From Opeltia flavorubescens (lineage: Eukaryota; Ascomycota; Lecanoromycetes; Teloschistales; Teloschistaceae): a DNA stretch of 64,000 bases. The stretch spans positions 210,969 to 274,968 of the forward strand of contig KE546966.1 in the NCBI GenBank assembly GCA_000442125.1, in the 5' to 3' direction. Of the stretch, positions 33,904-43,673 are shown piece by piece. The notes under the pieces were generated by a model. That model searched no databases, was not told the origin of the DNA, and worked only from the letters and a program-made list of their open reading frames with translations. Position numbers and translations under genes: made by a program. The first letter of the stretch is position 1. Each line of letters begins with the position of its first letter.

Positions 33904-33951
33904 GGGTGGAGAGCTCTCGGTGCCAAGAGCGGTCAAGCTTTATGAAAACGC
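33904..33951 (-). repeat. Right terminal inverted repeat (48 bp perfect part)
   Basis: Reverse complement of 30402-30449. Just inside it the left copy has CACCCC where the right has TATTCT, consistent with C-to-T changes. Confidence 0.9.
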
Positions 33952-33953
33952 TA

Positions 33954-34557
33954 ACACCCCCCTCCATTTATTCTCTACAAATATATCTCCCCTACACAAT
34001 CAAAATTGCTTGGAGAGAAAAAAATCCCCAAATCACGAAGAGCGAGCCAAGAATGAAGGTTATAAGTAACTTTCATCCATCTCATTTCAATTCATTAGGT
34101 ATCTCCCTCGTCTCCGAAATATCTACGTACATTTCCCTCCCTCCCTCTCCTTGCATTTTCCTCCATAGTCAACGCTAAATGCATATCATAAAGCTTTCAA
34201 TTTCTTTGCTCCCAATAACACTTAAAATCTGGCGAAATAACCAGGATACAGTAGTGTATCTTTTCCACTCAGAATAGAATCTCGAATGTGTAATGCCATC
34301 TGCACACTCAAATCCTCCTTTGAGCCCTTGGAGATTATCCATTCTTCAACCTGCAACCCCCCCTTTAATATGCTCCAATCATTCAAACCACATGTCCCTA
34401 TCGAATGATCCATCCTTCTCAGTATTGTCTTCTTCCCATTGTTTCGGCAACATGCGTCTTCGACCCAAGATACAGTCAGTCCTCACGCTTTTACTCCCGC
34501 AAATCTCCTCTTCTCATCAACGGATAAAAATTCCTCCTGCTTCCAAGGCCACTCCCA
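33954..34557. other. Intergenic, transposon flank and STE50 3' region
   Basis: Not AT-rich like the element, so the RIP signature ends sharply at the TIR. No gene seen. Confidence 0.5.
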
Positions 34558-36351
34558 TCATATAACACCCCCAGGCAGTTGAATACTACTCGCCCCACCG
34601 GCTCTTCCCCCCAAACCCCCCAACCCCCCGCCCCCCGGCCCACTATCCCACCCCATACTTCCCACGCCAGTCTGATGATGGCTCATACCCGCAGGCCCAC
34701 TGTGTCCCTCCACAGGCGCCGCGTGCCTCCTAAGCATAAACATGGGTTTCCTACCCTCCCTATCAAGCTGCTTGAACAGAATAAGTGGTTTCTCCTCCAT
34801 ACCGAGACAACGTTCCTGGTCGCCGAAGACGATGTAGAGGGCATATTGGCGCCAATCGGCATTGATGTTGTATTTCTTGAGGGCGGCGGGGAGGACCTTG
34901 TGGCAGGGGTCTTCCATGCTGACGCGGAAGGATTTGAAGATTTCGACGGAGGGGTTGTCTCGTTGGATGGAGCTAGAGGAGGAGGACATGGGGGCGGACT
35001 GCTGGTCGTCGGGTTGTTGTTGGGATGTTTGAGCTTCACGGAGAGTTTGTGTGGATTGTTGAGGGAGAGGCTGGCGGTTGCGAGAACTGCCTCCGCTGCT
35101 GGGTGTTGGGGTGGGGTTGCTGGCGTTGCGTTCTCGATCGGAAATGTAGGTTGAGCTGTTGGAAGAATATCCAGGGTGAGAATATGAGGGGTCTTCGGTG
35201 TGAGAGTAGAGGGAGCGTGCCGTGCTTGGGGTCTGTGCTTGGCCGTTCCATGCACGTGCACTGAGGGTAGGTTGATTGGCGTAGGTATTTGGAGATGTTG
35301 GAGAGGGAATATTTGCTTGATTCGGAGACGTCGAAGGTTGTGGCATACCAGTGAGGGTATTGAGATGTGATGATGCAGCAACGACTGCGGCGGAGGGGTC
35401 GAGGTTCGCATTTTCATTCATGCTTCGGTTTTCTGGGATCGATTGAGGGAGATGGGTGGGCGAGCTGCTCTTCGGGGCGTTGCCTAGCCATAGTCGTTTG
35501 GTGGAGAATTTGCGTGATAGACCGCTACCAACACTAGGTTTCTCCGCTATTGGCACAATGCCATCGTCATGGTTCTGGAGGTCGGGGCTATGGCTATTGT
35601 TTGGGGGGTATGGTAGATGGTGTGATTGGTTTTTTGCCATGCGAATGAAAGGTAGCATTTCCTCCCTCAAGCGTTTGAAATCTTGTGAAATGGCGGTCAA
35701 AGCATTCTCTGTCTTGATGATGCGTTCATCTCTCTCCATTATCGACTTGACCAATCTGTTATAGTCCGCTTCGCTTGGCGGTTTGGAGTTGGCATCGGCA
35801 TCGGCAGCTAGGAAAATCAGCTCATGCATAAAGAGAAAATGTATGAAGAATGTGACTGACAGGGTGGTATGTAATGATCGGACTCGATAGGTACTCCTTG
35901 CCTTACTTTGACATCGTAGACACCTTTGAGAATAGTAATCCGATGGCCAACGCTGACGATGTTCATCTCTGTGAGTTCTTCATGCTTCAGGGCAATCAAC
36001 GCTTCGCCAACTATTTCGTTTTCTGAACTCATTTAGCTAGGTACATATCAGGAAGGAGGGATTTTGTGTACCGATGAATCTATCACAGTATTGAGAAAAT
36101 TGCGGGCCGAGACTCGAAACAAAATCGGCGCATTGTCCTGTCGTCCATTCTCTTATCGAGTCTGTAGGGGATAGCTTGTCCCCATTAGATCTATCAAAGG
36201 TAGGCGTGGGCTCTGTTGAAGGAGGATCGGAATTTGTGGTTGAAGTGTCGTCATCGTCATCCATAGGCAAGGTAGGAGAAGTGATTTCACTCCGCTCGTA
36301 CTCATCGTCGGCGTCGGAGTCGGCATGGTAGGCTCTTACCTGTAGAGCCAT
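34558..36351 (-). CDS. STE50: Ste50-type MAP kinase adaptor (SAM and RA domains)
   Basis: Seen: exons 36351-36072, 36022-35861 and 35807-34558; introns 49 and 53 nt; 563 aa. The acidic N-terminus is followed by a SAM domain (about 68-140: REWTTGQCADFVSSLG, ENEIVGEALIALKHEELTEM, VGHRITILKGVYDVK), a coiled-coil-like region (DYNRLVKSIMERDERIIKTENAL, broken up here by helices), a long Ser/Pro/Gln-rich linker, and a Ras-association domain near 410-520 (EIFKSFRVSMEDPCHKVLPAAL, ALYIVFGDQERCLGMEEKPL). The tail is Gly-rich. Known: Ste50 links Ste11 MAPKKK to Cdc42/Ste20 through SAM and RA; in filamentous fungi it serves mating, infection and stress pathways. The order and length fit Pezizomycotina Ste50. 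Confidence 0.92.
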
Positions 36352-37343
36352 GGCTGGAGAGTTCTGACTATCAGGTCATGCTAAAATTTGCGGCTCAGGG
36401 TGTTTTGACGGGCAAAAGCTGTAATTTAGAAGGTCGTATGGATTGTGTATTCTCAGATCTCCAGTCTTCGGTAGTCTGCCGAATTGTGATGGCTGTGCAG
36501 TTGTCGCAAATGAAGTCGTCTCAGTGTGAAGCTGTTGAAGACGTCTGACGGCTGAGGGGAGGAAGAGACTAACGTCAGCCTCATGTGGATCCCCGGAAAA
36601 TTAGAGTATGGCTAGAGTGAGCGAAGCGCCGGTGTGGGGAAGAGGATTTGTTGGTGACTCGGACCGCTCCTCATACGATCCTACGTCATACAGAATAGAA
36701 ACGAAGATGGTGGTGGGATACAACACGCGGCCCATATGGCGTAAAGCTAATTTCTCACTGCTCAAGAACCTTGGTAACACACGTCGAGTAAGTCAGGAAC
36801 GGAATGAAAGTGGTGTGCTGATTTGGAGTCCTACGCCGCATGCAGCCTAGCGGGGTGGGCGGGTCATCCCGTTCTTCGCTCATCGATCGCTTGCAAATCT
36901 TGGCACCACCGGTAAGTCGTACCGAGACTGAGATATTAGGAGATGGATTTGGAATTAAGTTCGAAAAATTCCATATTCAATCCGCTACTTCAAATACACA
37001 TACCACAGACGTGTCCACTTTGGACATCCTCCACAAGCTGTTGCCAAATATCTTGGATGTAGCCATAGGCCTTCTTGAACCTCATATTAGCCACTACGAC
37101 AAATACGAAGATTTCATCATCAATGGTCCGTCCAGTGCAGGCCAGACTGTTCAAGACATGTACCATAAGGTATCAATACATTAAGGCTCGGAAGTAGATA
37201 ATCAATAACAAGAGAGATATTTTCACAATGCAAGAATCGATTTGATCAAGTCCTTTGGCAAATCACGCATACAGTAAAACCCCCCATAACCGCAAACCCT
37301 CCCCAAAAATTCATCCACCCTCCTTCCACAGTCCAACCCTCAT
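36352..37343. other. Intergenic, no gene called
   Basis: A + strand frame at 36840-37184 (about 114 codons) begins near an ATG-like start and reads plausibly, but I cannot tie it to a family or to neighbouring exons. Confidence 0.4.
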
Positions 37344-37784
37344 CTACTTCCCCCCTCCCTCTCTAGCATCCGCCTCCCCCTCCCCCTTCCCCTCTCCAAA
37401 TACAAACTCCCAAATCTCCTTCCCACTCCTCTTCTCCAGCAACAACCTCGCCGAGATCCCCAGCGCCGGAAACAAGACCATCCACTTCGCCATGCCCGCC
37501 ACCCTTGCTGCAAAACTAAGGGCCAACTCGGCACCCCCAGCAGTAGCGAAGGCCCCTCCAGCGTATAACAGATAGAGCTTTAAAGCTTCGATATCATTAT
37601 CGCCTGCCTGCTGGCGCATGAGAGCATGGCTGGAGAGGGCTGCACGATAGGTTGACGCGAGGGCATTAGCGGCAGGTGCGCTCATGTGGGCGACGCGAGT
37701 GAGGGAGAAGAACGCTTCGGAGCGTTGGTTGTCAAGTTCGGATTCCAGGGCTGTGATGTCCTTGGTGAGTGTTGGGGGTGCCAT
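37344..37784 (-). CDS. Small hypothetical protein with a C-terminal membrane-like segment
   Basis: Seen: one exon, 146 aa, ATG start. Residues 1-75 are mainly helical (LTKDITALESELDNQRSEAF, SLTRVAHMSAPAANALASTY). Residues 75-115 contain YLLYAGGAFATAGGAELALS and MAKWMVLFPALGISARLLL, one or two possible TM or amphipathic segments. The tail is Gly/Glu-rich. I do not recognise the family. The reading frame is clean with good codon texture, so it is likely a real gene. Confidence 0.6.
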   Translation of the reverse strand: MAPPTLTKDITALESELDNQRSEAFFSLTRVAHMSAPAANALASTYRAALSSHALMRQQAGDNDIEALKLYLLYAGGAFATAGGAELALSFAARVAGMAKWMVLFPALGISARLLLEKRSGKEIWEFVFGEGKGEGEADAREGGGK

Positions 37785-38212
37785 TTCCGTTCGTTATACG
37801 GATAGAAGGTTGCTCGTGTTCTTCCTTAATATTTTTAATAACTCTTGATTGCAGATAGGCAATTAGGTTGGCTGGTTTTTGATAAGAAGAAGTTGGAGGA
37901 AGAAGTTGGAGGAAGAAGTTGGAGGAAGAAGGTTGGAGAAGGAGAAACGTTTCTGACTTTTCTTATGCTTGTGGAGCGACTCATGTTTTTGAGATACTTT
38001 TGTGGATTGTATACATATGACTCTTCGATATATCCCGACGCCGCGCTAACATATGTGGTATCTCGGCGTAAATATACAAATGTCGTGAATGAATGAAGGA
38101 ATGGAAACCCGACTGCCACCTGTTGCAACATCAATTATCTGAACCCAACTCGTTCAGTCCTCGCCCATTCTTTTCGTTACCAGGATGTTTTATGCACTGG
38201 CTTTATTCACTA
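37785..38212. other. Intergenic with a short tandem repeat
   Basis: Promoter region of the minus-strand gene ending at 37784 and the 3' flank of the gene at 38213. It carries a 13 bp repeat at 37891-37929. Confidence 0.5.
37891..37929 (+). repeat. 13 bp tandem repeat, 3 copies plus a degenerate fourth
   Basis: Three exact copies of AGTTGGAGGAAGA followed by an imperfect copy. A G/A-rich minisatellite upstream of the small hypothetical gene. Confidence 0.9.
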
Positions 38213-39031
38213 TCATATGGACCATATTGCTACCAAGAAACCGATACTGGTCAGCAGCAGCCATGTCGCCGCTCTGGCTCCACGATCTGCCATTGACGCA
38301 GCATCAAGTACTGTTCCGCCATCACCATTATTGTTTCCTTGTGCACCTCCATTGGTCGTTTGACTTCCGGCAGTGGGGCTTGCTTGCTCGGTACCCGAAC
38401 TTGATGGCCCGCCAGTTGTTGGAGAAGAGGCAGATGCTGATCCGCCATTCACGGCTGACCCTGAAAAGGCTGGATTCAAGGCAACAACAACAGAAGTTGT
38501 CGTTGATGAGGTCGAAGGAGTTGTAGACGTTGAAAGGGTAGAAGATGCGGCTGTCGTAGTCTCAGCCTCTGATGTTGTCGATGTGACCTCGATCGATATC
38601 TGAGACGGGCCTGCTGGTGTGACGCTGACTTGCGTGAACGCTGCCACGCTATCCCCTGAGCCAGCAGTTGGTTCAGGGCTCGAGCCTTGACCGGCACCTG
38701 CTGGCGTTATCGTTGTCACTCCGACATTCGGACAAAGCTTCTTGATCGCCGTTTTCTTGAAAAACATCCCAATCAGAGTATTGGGATAAGCGATGATGCC
38801 TCTGCATTCGTCATTAAGTAGTGTCGTAAGGGCTTCGAGATATGCGATACATTGCGGTGAACATGTTGATCCAACGTAGAAATCTGAAAGCGTACACTCG
38901 GTGAACGGAGTCTCATAGGCTTGTGTGCATGCGTCCGAGAAGCCGGCGATCGGTTGTAGGTCACTGAGAGAGAAGTGTGCGAGGCTCAGATAAGCGTTGA
39001 GGAGCACAGTGGTCAATATGAGAGCGCGCAT
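38213..39031 (-). CDS. Secreted, Ser/Thr-rich, probably GPI-anchored cell-surface protein
   Basis: Seen: one exon, 272 aa. Residues 1-18 form a signal peptide (ALILTTVLLNAYLSLA). Residues 25-105 hold six cysteines in CTQAYETPFTEC, CSPQC, NDECRG and KKLCPN, with SDFYVG between. Then a long Ser/Thr/Ala/Gly-rich stretch (about 105-245), and a C-terminal hydrophobic end (TWLLLTSIGFLVAIWSI) after a small-residue region, as for GPI attachment. Known: the Cys pattern resembles an uncharacterised fungal secreted domain (DUF7729-like, from memory). Inferred: a heavily O-glycosylated wall or membrane protein. It is not CFEM, which needs eight Cys. Confidence 0.75.
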   Translation of the reverse strand: MRALILTTVLLNAYLSLAHFSLSDLQPIAGFSDACTQAYETPFTECTLSDFYVGSTCSPQCIAYLEALTTLLNDECRGIIAYPNTLIGMFFKKTAIKKLCPNVGVTTITPAGAGQGSSPEPTAGSGDSVAAFTQVSVTPAGPSQISIEVTSTTSEAETTTAASSTLSTSTTPSTSSTTTSVVVALNPAFSGSAVNGGSASASSPTTGGPSSSGTEQASPTAGSQTTNGGAQGNNNGDGGTVLDAASMADRGARAATWLLLTSIGFLVAIWSI

Positions 39032-39894
39032 ATTGTCTGATACAAAAGAGGGATGAATAAGGTCGAATGCGCCGCTAGGATAATGCGCCTTTTCCGTCGT
39101 ATTCTATCAAGGTTAATCCAATGATGATCGAATCGGTAAGTGGGCGATATCCGGGACCACGATAGATCTCAATGTACGTCCATTCCCATCAAGTAGACGA
39201 AAAGATTGCTATATTCTGAACCAGGCGGTAGATCAAGGGACACTGACAGCCAGAGGTAAGCACGTCACGGAGAGGATGAGACTGGAGCGGTGAGTTGAGT
39301 TGTGCCTCGGAGTTGCTTCGGTGTCACGGATCAGGTGGAATGTTAAAGACTGTAGATAGAATTAATTCACAAGAAGTCAACGATAGAGGTGATGGAAATG
39401 CAGCGAATGCGAGAAGAGGCCATTGCTGAGGCCTTCTCGTCGCCCACGCTATGTATAGCACCGGTCGGAGCATGTCACAGATGGGACGCATGCGACCCCA
39501 GTCCTGGTGATGACACCGGCGATCCTGTGGAGGAAATTGAATGTTCGGTCAGCGTCAAGTCGCCGTGGCTATGGCGTAAGCTTCTTAGCTTGCTGCAAGG
39601 CCAGCCAGTATGCAGGAAAGACTTGGTGCCCAGACAAAGGTTGTCTGAAGTGGACGGAGTTTCCGTGTTGGAACACGTGATGATTGGCTGATTTGCTACG
39701 CGAGCGCATCGGCCAAAGTAGACCACACTTGGTGTCGAGCACCTGCAATCAGTCCTTTCTGCAGCTCTCCAAGCATGAAACATGTGGCTTATCTAGGCCC
39801 AGGCCATCTGGTGTCCCCTCTGAGTGATTGCGATTGGTAATTCTGTACCCTGTAAAGGCGAGAAAACGTGGTGTGTGGTAAGTGACGTCAAGGT
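39032..39894. other. Intergenic, no gene called
   Basis: A 100-codon + strand frame (39389-39691) has a non-canonical context and no recognisable domain. Confidence 0.45.
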
Positions 39895-41835
39895 TCATTG
39901 AGACTTCTCCTTCAGTCCCATCTCCTCTTCGTCTTTTACTCGTCTACGTCTTACCCACCAGAGCCAACCCAGCCATACACCTACCGTGAGCATCGTGAGC
40001 GGGATCGTGACGGCGAGATATATCCACCACAATGAGTTTACTCTGAATCCCGAACCCGAGCTGGATTCGGTAGTGAAGAAGACCATCCCGAAGAGTGTCT
40101 ACAAAAGATGTGTTATCTAGTGTTTCCCTTAACAAAGAAGATCCAATGTACTCACAGCAACGAAAGTGGCTGGCAAAAATACCATGGTCAAAGCAGCTAT
40201 CGTCTTCATAGCATCGCTATCTCGTTTCGTCTCGAATGCTATTCTTCGAGACGCCTCAGCGATGGAAATGTTGGTCCGGTTGTCGTTCTGTGCGATTATA
40301 TTTGCTACCTAAATGTTGCACGTCAACTGTTATTACGCCCAACACATCGAGTCGCAGGGGACTGACGACACTTAGCTGTATTTGAATGCGATTACGTAGA
40401 GTTCTCACTTGCTCCAGTCGCTCTCTTGAAAAGCTTGTACACAAACTCAATGAGGATGCCACGACCTCCTCCTCTATCGGCCTTCCTGCCGGCGTCATCT
40501 TGATTATTTGGCAAGTTCCAAAGCGGATCTCGTTCAATGCAGCATGCTGAGCTTGCAGCCATTCCGTCAAGCCCACCTGAAATTGTGTTGTCCGCTCAAA
40601 GAATGCCAGTAGTCCCTCGCATACATGAAGATCCTTCTGTAAAGCGCTATATTCGTCCGCTATTGCTCTTTGCGAATCGTCAAATATGTGTGCACTCATG
40701 CCTGTTTTGGCTTCTAATTCTCGGACCCGAACGTCCAGGAATTGGCGTTCGGGTTCCATCAACGCTACATATTCAGACATCACGATATTCAAGATTTGGA
40801 ATGGACTGGCCGGACGAGNATTGCTGCGAGTATTGTCTGGGCCTTGACTGGCGAATGTTTGCTGCAAGGCTGATACGACGCCTTGTGTACGATTTCCCAT
40901 CAGGAGACACACGCTTCTTCCTGTTGACAGGTCGTAACGGAAGTATATAGTAGAGTTCAGAAAACTACTTGGCAGCTTTATCATGATGTCTAATTCATAA
41001 GCTAATTGGGAACAATCATACAGACTAAGGCAAAATGGAAGGTCAACTCACGGAATGACTCGATAACACCATTATCAGCATATGTAGCTCTCGCCAGATA
41101 GCATCCATTGTTGTTAGGCATAATTTCAAGAAAGCGAACAGGTATCCGAATAGCGTTGAATATCACTTCGAACGCGTGACGACTTATCATGAAAGCTCTC
41201 CTACGAGTCTTTTCGTCTTGAGGGATAGAATAGTGAGTTGCGTATTCTGCATCAAGGGTTTTGAGTAGACGAGGCGTCTCACCCTGGGGTATAACGCTAC
41301 TGAATTGAGTCTAACGTACAATAGCCTTCGTGCTGATATCGAAGAAACTTACATGATCCGAAGGGAAGAACATGGATCGTCCAACCGTCTCTGTGTCGAC
41401 CATCATATAAATCAACTTCGTACTGCATGGCGAGAGGCATGTTCCAAATATCTGAGCAGATGACAGAACTGGCGTGTCGGTGCGAAGATTTCGCTTGTAT
41501 CATTGATGGGTCTTAGGAGAAAAACGAGACTTACGTGCACTGCTGTCGTGATCTCTTTGTCATCCAGGTCAAGCTGGTCGTAAAGCTCTATTTCCAAAAT
41601 TCATCAGAAGGACTTTCTTACCATGACATATTTCCGATAACTTACTGCCCTCACTGTCCACGACTTCAAAGTACGTTGCAGTAGATGCGTCCGAAAACCG
41701 TACAAGGCTCCCAACCAGATCCTCACACCGCAAGCCATTTGCTGCGAATGAATCATATCCTGGGCTGTTGAATGGAAAACCAGTTGGCCTCTCAAATGGA
41801 ACATAATGCTGTGAGAGATTGGAGGCTTGTATCAT
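39895..41835 (-). CDS. CorA-like divalent-cation channel-type membrane protein
   Basis: Seen: seven exons, 41835-41646, 41587-41535, 41493-41353, 41310-41052, 40989-40372, 40304-40156 and 40098-39895; introns 41-66 nt; 537 aa, with the frame closing exactly. The long soluble N-terminal region contains the segment SAQIFGTCLSPCSTKLIYMM (trimmed). Two C-terminal TM helices follow a helical stem (NISIAEASRRIAFETKRDSD, AMKTIAALTMVFLPATFVAT) and end with WWIYLAVTIPLTMLTVGVWL. Known: this is the CorA/ZinT-type fold of fungal CorA-like proteins, pentameric Mg2+ channels. Odd: the GMN signature after TM1 reads GMV (LFGMVFF), so selectivity may differ, as in many fungal CorA-like paralogues. One N at 40819. 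Confidence 0.8.
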
Positions 41836-42286
41836 GGTCAAGAGTAATCTCAGATATACTATAGTGCGCCAAATCACTTTTCAGCCATCAGAACAAAGGT
41901 CATTTCCTCTAGTTTATCATTCTCATTCCACATATATGAGCGGCATCCCATACCCAAAGGGCCCACATCATAGCGTAAGGCTCTGCGTCAAGTCAGTAAT
42001 CACAGACAATGATGCCTTGACACCGCCTTGTGAGATTAAACCCGTGAACATATCGAAATATCCGAAGACTTCCAAATTGGGAGCTGAGCCACTAACTCAG
42101 CCCCCGCCGCCACCAAAAACTAACGTGCAATCGGATGGTGGGGTTCCTACATAAGGCGGGGGTGCCAGCGAAATTCAGCTCTCCGTTATTGACCATCACC
42201 AAGAAACCATCTCAAAAACTCTACAGTCTGTCAATTACAGTCAAATCCTTCTCATTCATCTATTCTTTGAGAGTGCCATCCAAACC
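41836..42286. other. Divergent intergenic region, CorA-like and Gly/Gln-rich genes
   Basis: 451 bp between two divergently transcribed genes. No further gene seen. Confidence 0.5.
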
Positions 42287-43031
42287 ATGTCTGGCCCATA
42301 CAATCAATACCCACCAAATTACTCTTCGCCTCAGCCGGGCTATCCTCCGTACGATCAGTCGCAAGGATACGGTCAGCAGCAAGGCTACCCACCACCAGCT
42401 CCTCAATATGGGGATGCTCCAGCGGGCTATGGACCGCCAGCTAGGGTTAACAGCTATGGACCTCCTCAACATGGAGGCTTTCAACATGGGCAAGCTGGTG
42501 GGCAATATGGAGCATACGACTCTAGCAACCCGCAAGGTCCCTCGGGCTATTAGTGAGTGTTTTTTATCGGTACTTCATACACTAAATGACTCGGCTGACT
42601 CTTATTGTTACAGTGGATCGCCAGCACCATCGCAAGATCAAAGAGGGTACGACCCATACCCTCAACAACAACCTCAATATGGTCAGCAACAGCAACAACA
42701 TCAACAGCAACAGCAACAGCCATATTATGATCCGAACAACCCGCAACACCAACAGCAAGGCTACCCACCACACGACCCCAACGCTCCATATGATCCGAAC
42801 GCTCCCGAGGGCGAACGTGGACTGGGTGGAGCCATAGTAGGAGGATTAGCTGGCCGTTTTGCCGGAAAACATATGGGAGGTGGCCATGGTTTCCTCGGTA
42901 CTCTTGCTGGAGCTGTTGCAGGAAGCAAATTGCAGGATAAGTACAAGGAGAAGCCACATCACGGAAGCCATCATGGGTCTAGCCATGGAGGTAGTCAGTG
43001 GGGCGGTAGCGGCTGGGGCGGAAAATGGTAG
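42287..43031 (+). CDS. Pro/Gln/Tyr-rich protein with C-terminal glycine-zipper segment
   Basis: Seen: exons 42287-42552 and 42614-43031, a 61 nt intron, 227 aa. Residues 1-150 are rich in Gly, Tyr, Pro and Gln with repeated YPP and GYGQQQG-type motifs and a poly-Gln tract. Residues 155-190 carry RGLGGAIVGGLAGRFAGKHM and GFLGTLAGAVAGSKLQDKYK, a glycine-zipper hairpin. The tail is His/Gly/Ser-rich (HHGSHHGSSHGGSQWGG). Known: similar fungal proteins are annotated as glycine-zipper 2TM domain proteins or YXXQ-rich proteins, without firm function. Inferred: a low-complexity, membrane- or condensate-associated protein. Confidence 0.75.
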
Positions 43032-43673
43032 GCGTAAGGGATGAACCTTGAAACGTCTAGACATCTGAAATGAAATTTATGAATTGTATGATCAAACGGG
43101 GATTTTGGTTACCCTTAAGTAAGGTTATCAACTTATCAGTAAGATTTTTCTTCCTTTTATAATTGAATCGATTCATTTTCGGAAAATATTCGACGGCATG
43201 ACACTTTAATCGAATACTTTGCCTGCACGTTATGTTGACAATTCATTATTCCATCTATCCATTTGTCCTATAAAATGAGCGCGGTTATTAGACGCGCCTG
43301 CTGGATTGTGCAGACCTTCGAAATCCATCAACATTCTTGGAGCGAAGCTTTCTTTCCTGACCAGTGTAAAGGACATGACGAGCATCATTAAAAACATGAC
43401 GCAGAACGAATGAGATGCAATGAAAATTTATCGTCGTCACGATTCTAAACAATATCCAACCATCGGCTTCTAACTTCACCCTATACACCCATAGGTGACC
43501 GTCGTTCAGCTTCTGCCTGGTGTTCATCTTGATCCTACTTGATAGCTTCGCGAACACATTTCTCCTTTGGTCGAGCCAACGTCTTGTTGTTCGATATCCT
43601 TCTTGTACCAAGTTTCTTATACCAGCGATGTGCAACAGCTAAGGCTTACTTTCTTCTATCCTTTTCACCTATC
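43032..43673. other. Intergenic, RdRP promoter
   Basis: Contains nothing recognisable. The RdRP frame is open upstream to 43539 only from TTG, without ATG. Confidence 0.5.

Larger units (their letters stand above)
30402..33951. mobile_element. 3.55 kb TIR DNA transposon, heavily RIP-mutated
   Basis: Seen: the first and last 48 bp are perfect inverted repeats beginning GCGTTTTCATAAAGCTTGAC, and weaker similarity continues to roughly 150 bp, with differences mostly C/T transitions. A TA dinucleotide flanks each end (30400-30401 and 33952-33953). The interior is extremely AT-rich, nearly free of CpA, keeps CpG, and has no open frame above the display length. Known: RIP in Pezizomycotina turns CpA into TpA in repeats; TA target duplication is typical of Tc1/mariner-Fot1-Pogo elements. 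Inferred: an inactivated class II element, probably Tc1/mariner-like; the transposase is too decayed to identify. Lys/Glu/Ala-rich relic coding texture is visible near 30700-30900 and, on the minus strand, near 32130-32340. Confidence 0.85.

Noticed and set aside
30402-33951. AT-rich block as a centromere or mitochondrial insertion
   Set aside because: The perfect 48 bp TIRs, flanking TA and CpA depletion are better explained by a RIP-mutated transposon.
36840-37184. 114-codon + strand frame
   Set aside because: Plausible composition but no recognisable family or start evidence; left as uncalled.
43539-43673. Upstream extension of the RdRP frame
   Set aside because: Starts at a TTG; the conserved RRM-like start MEVFVSNLS is at 43674.
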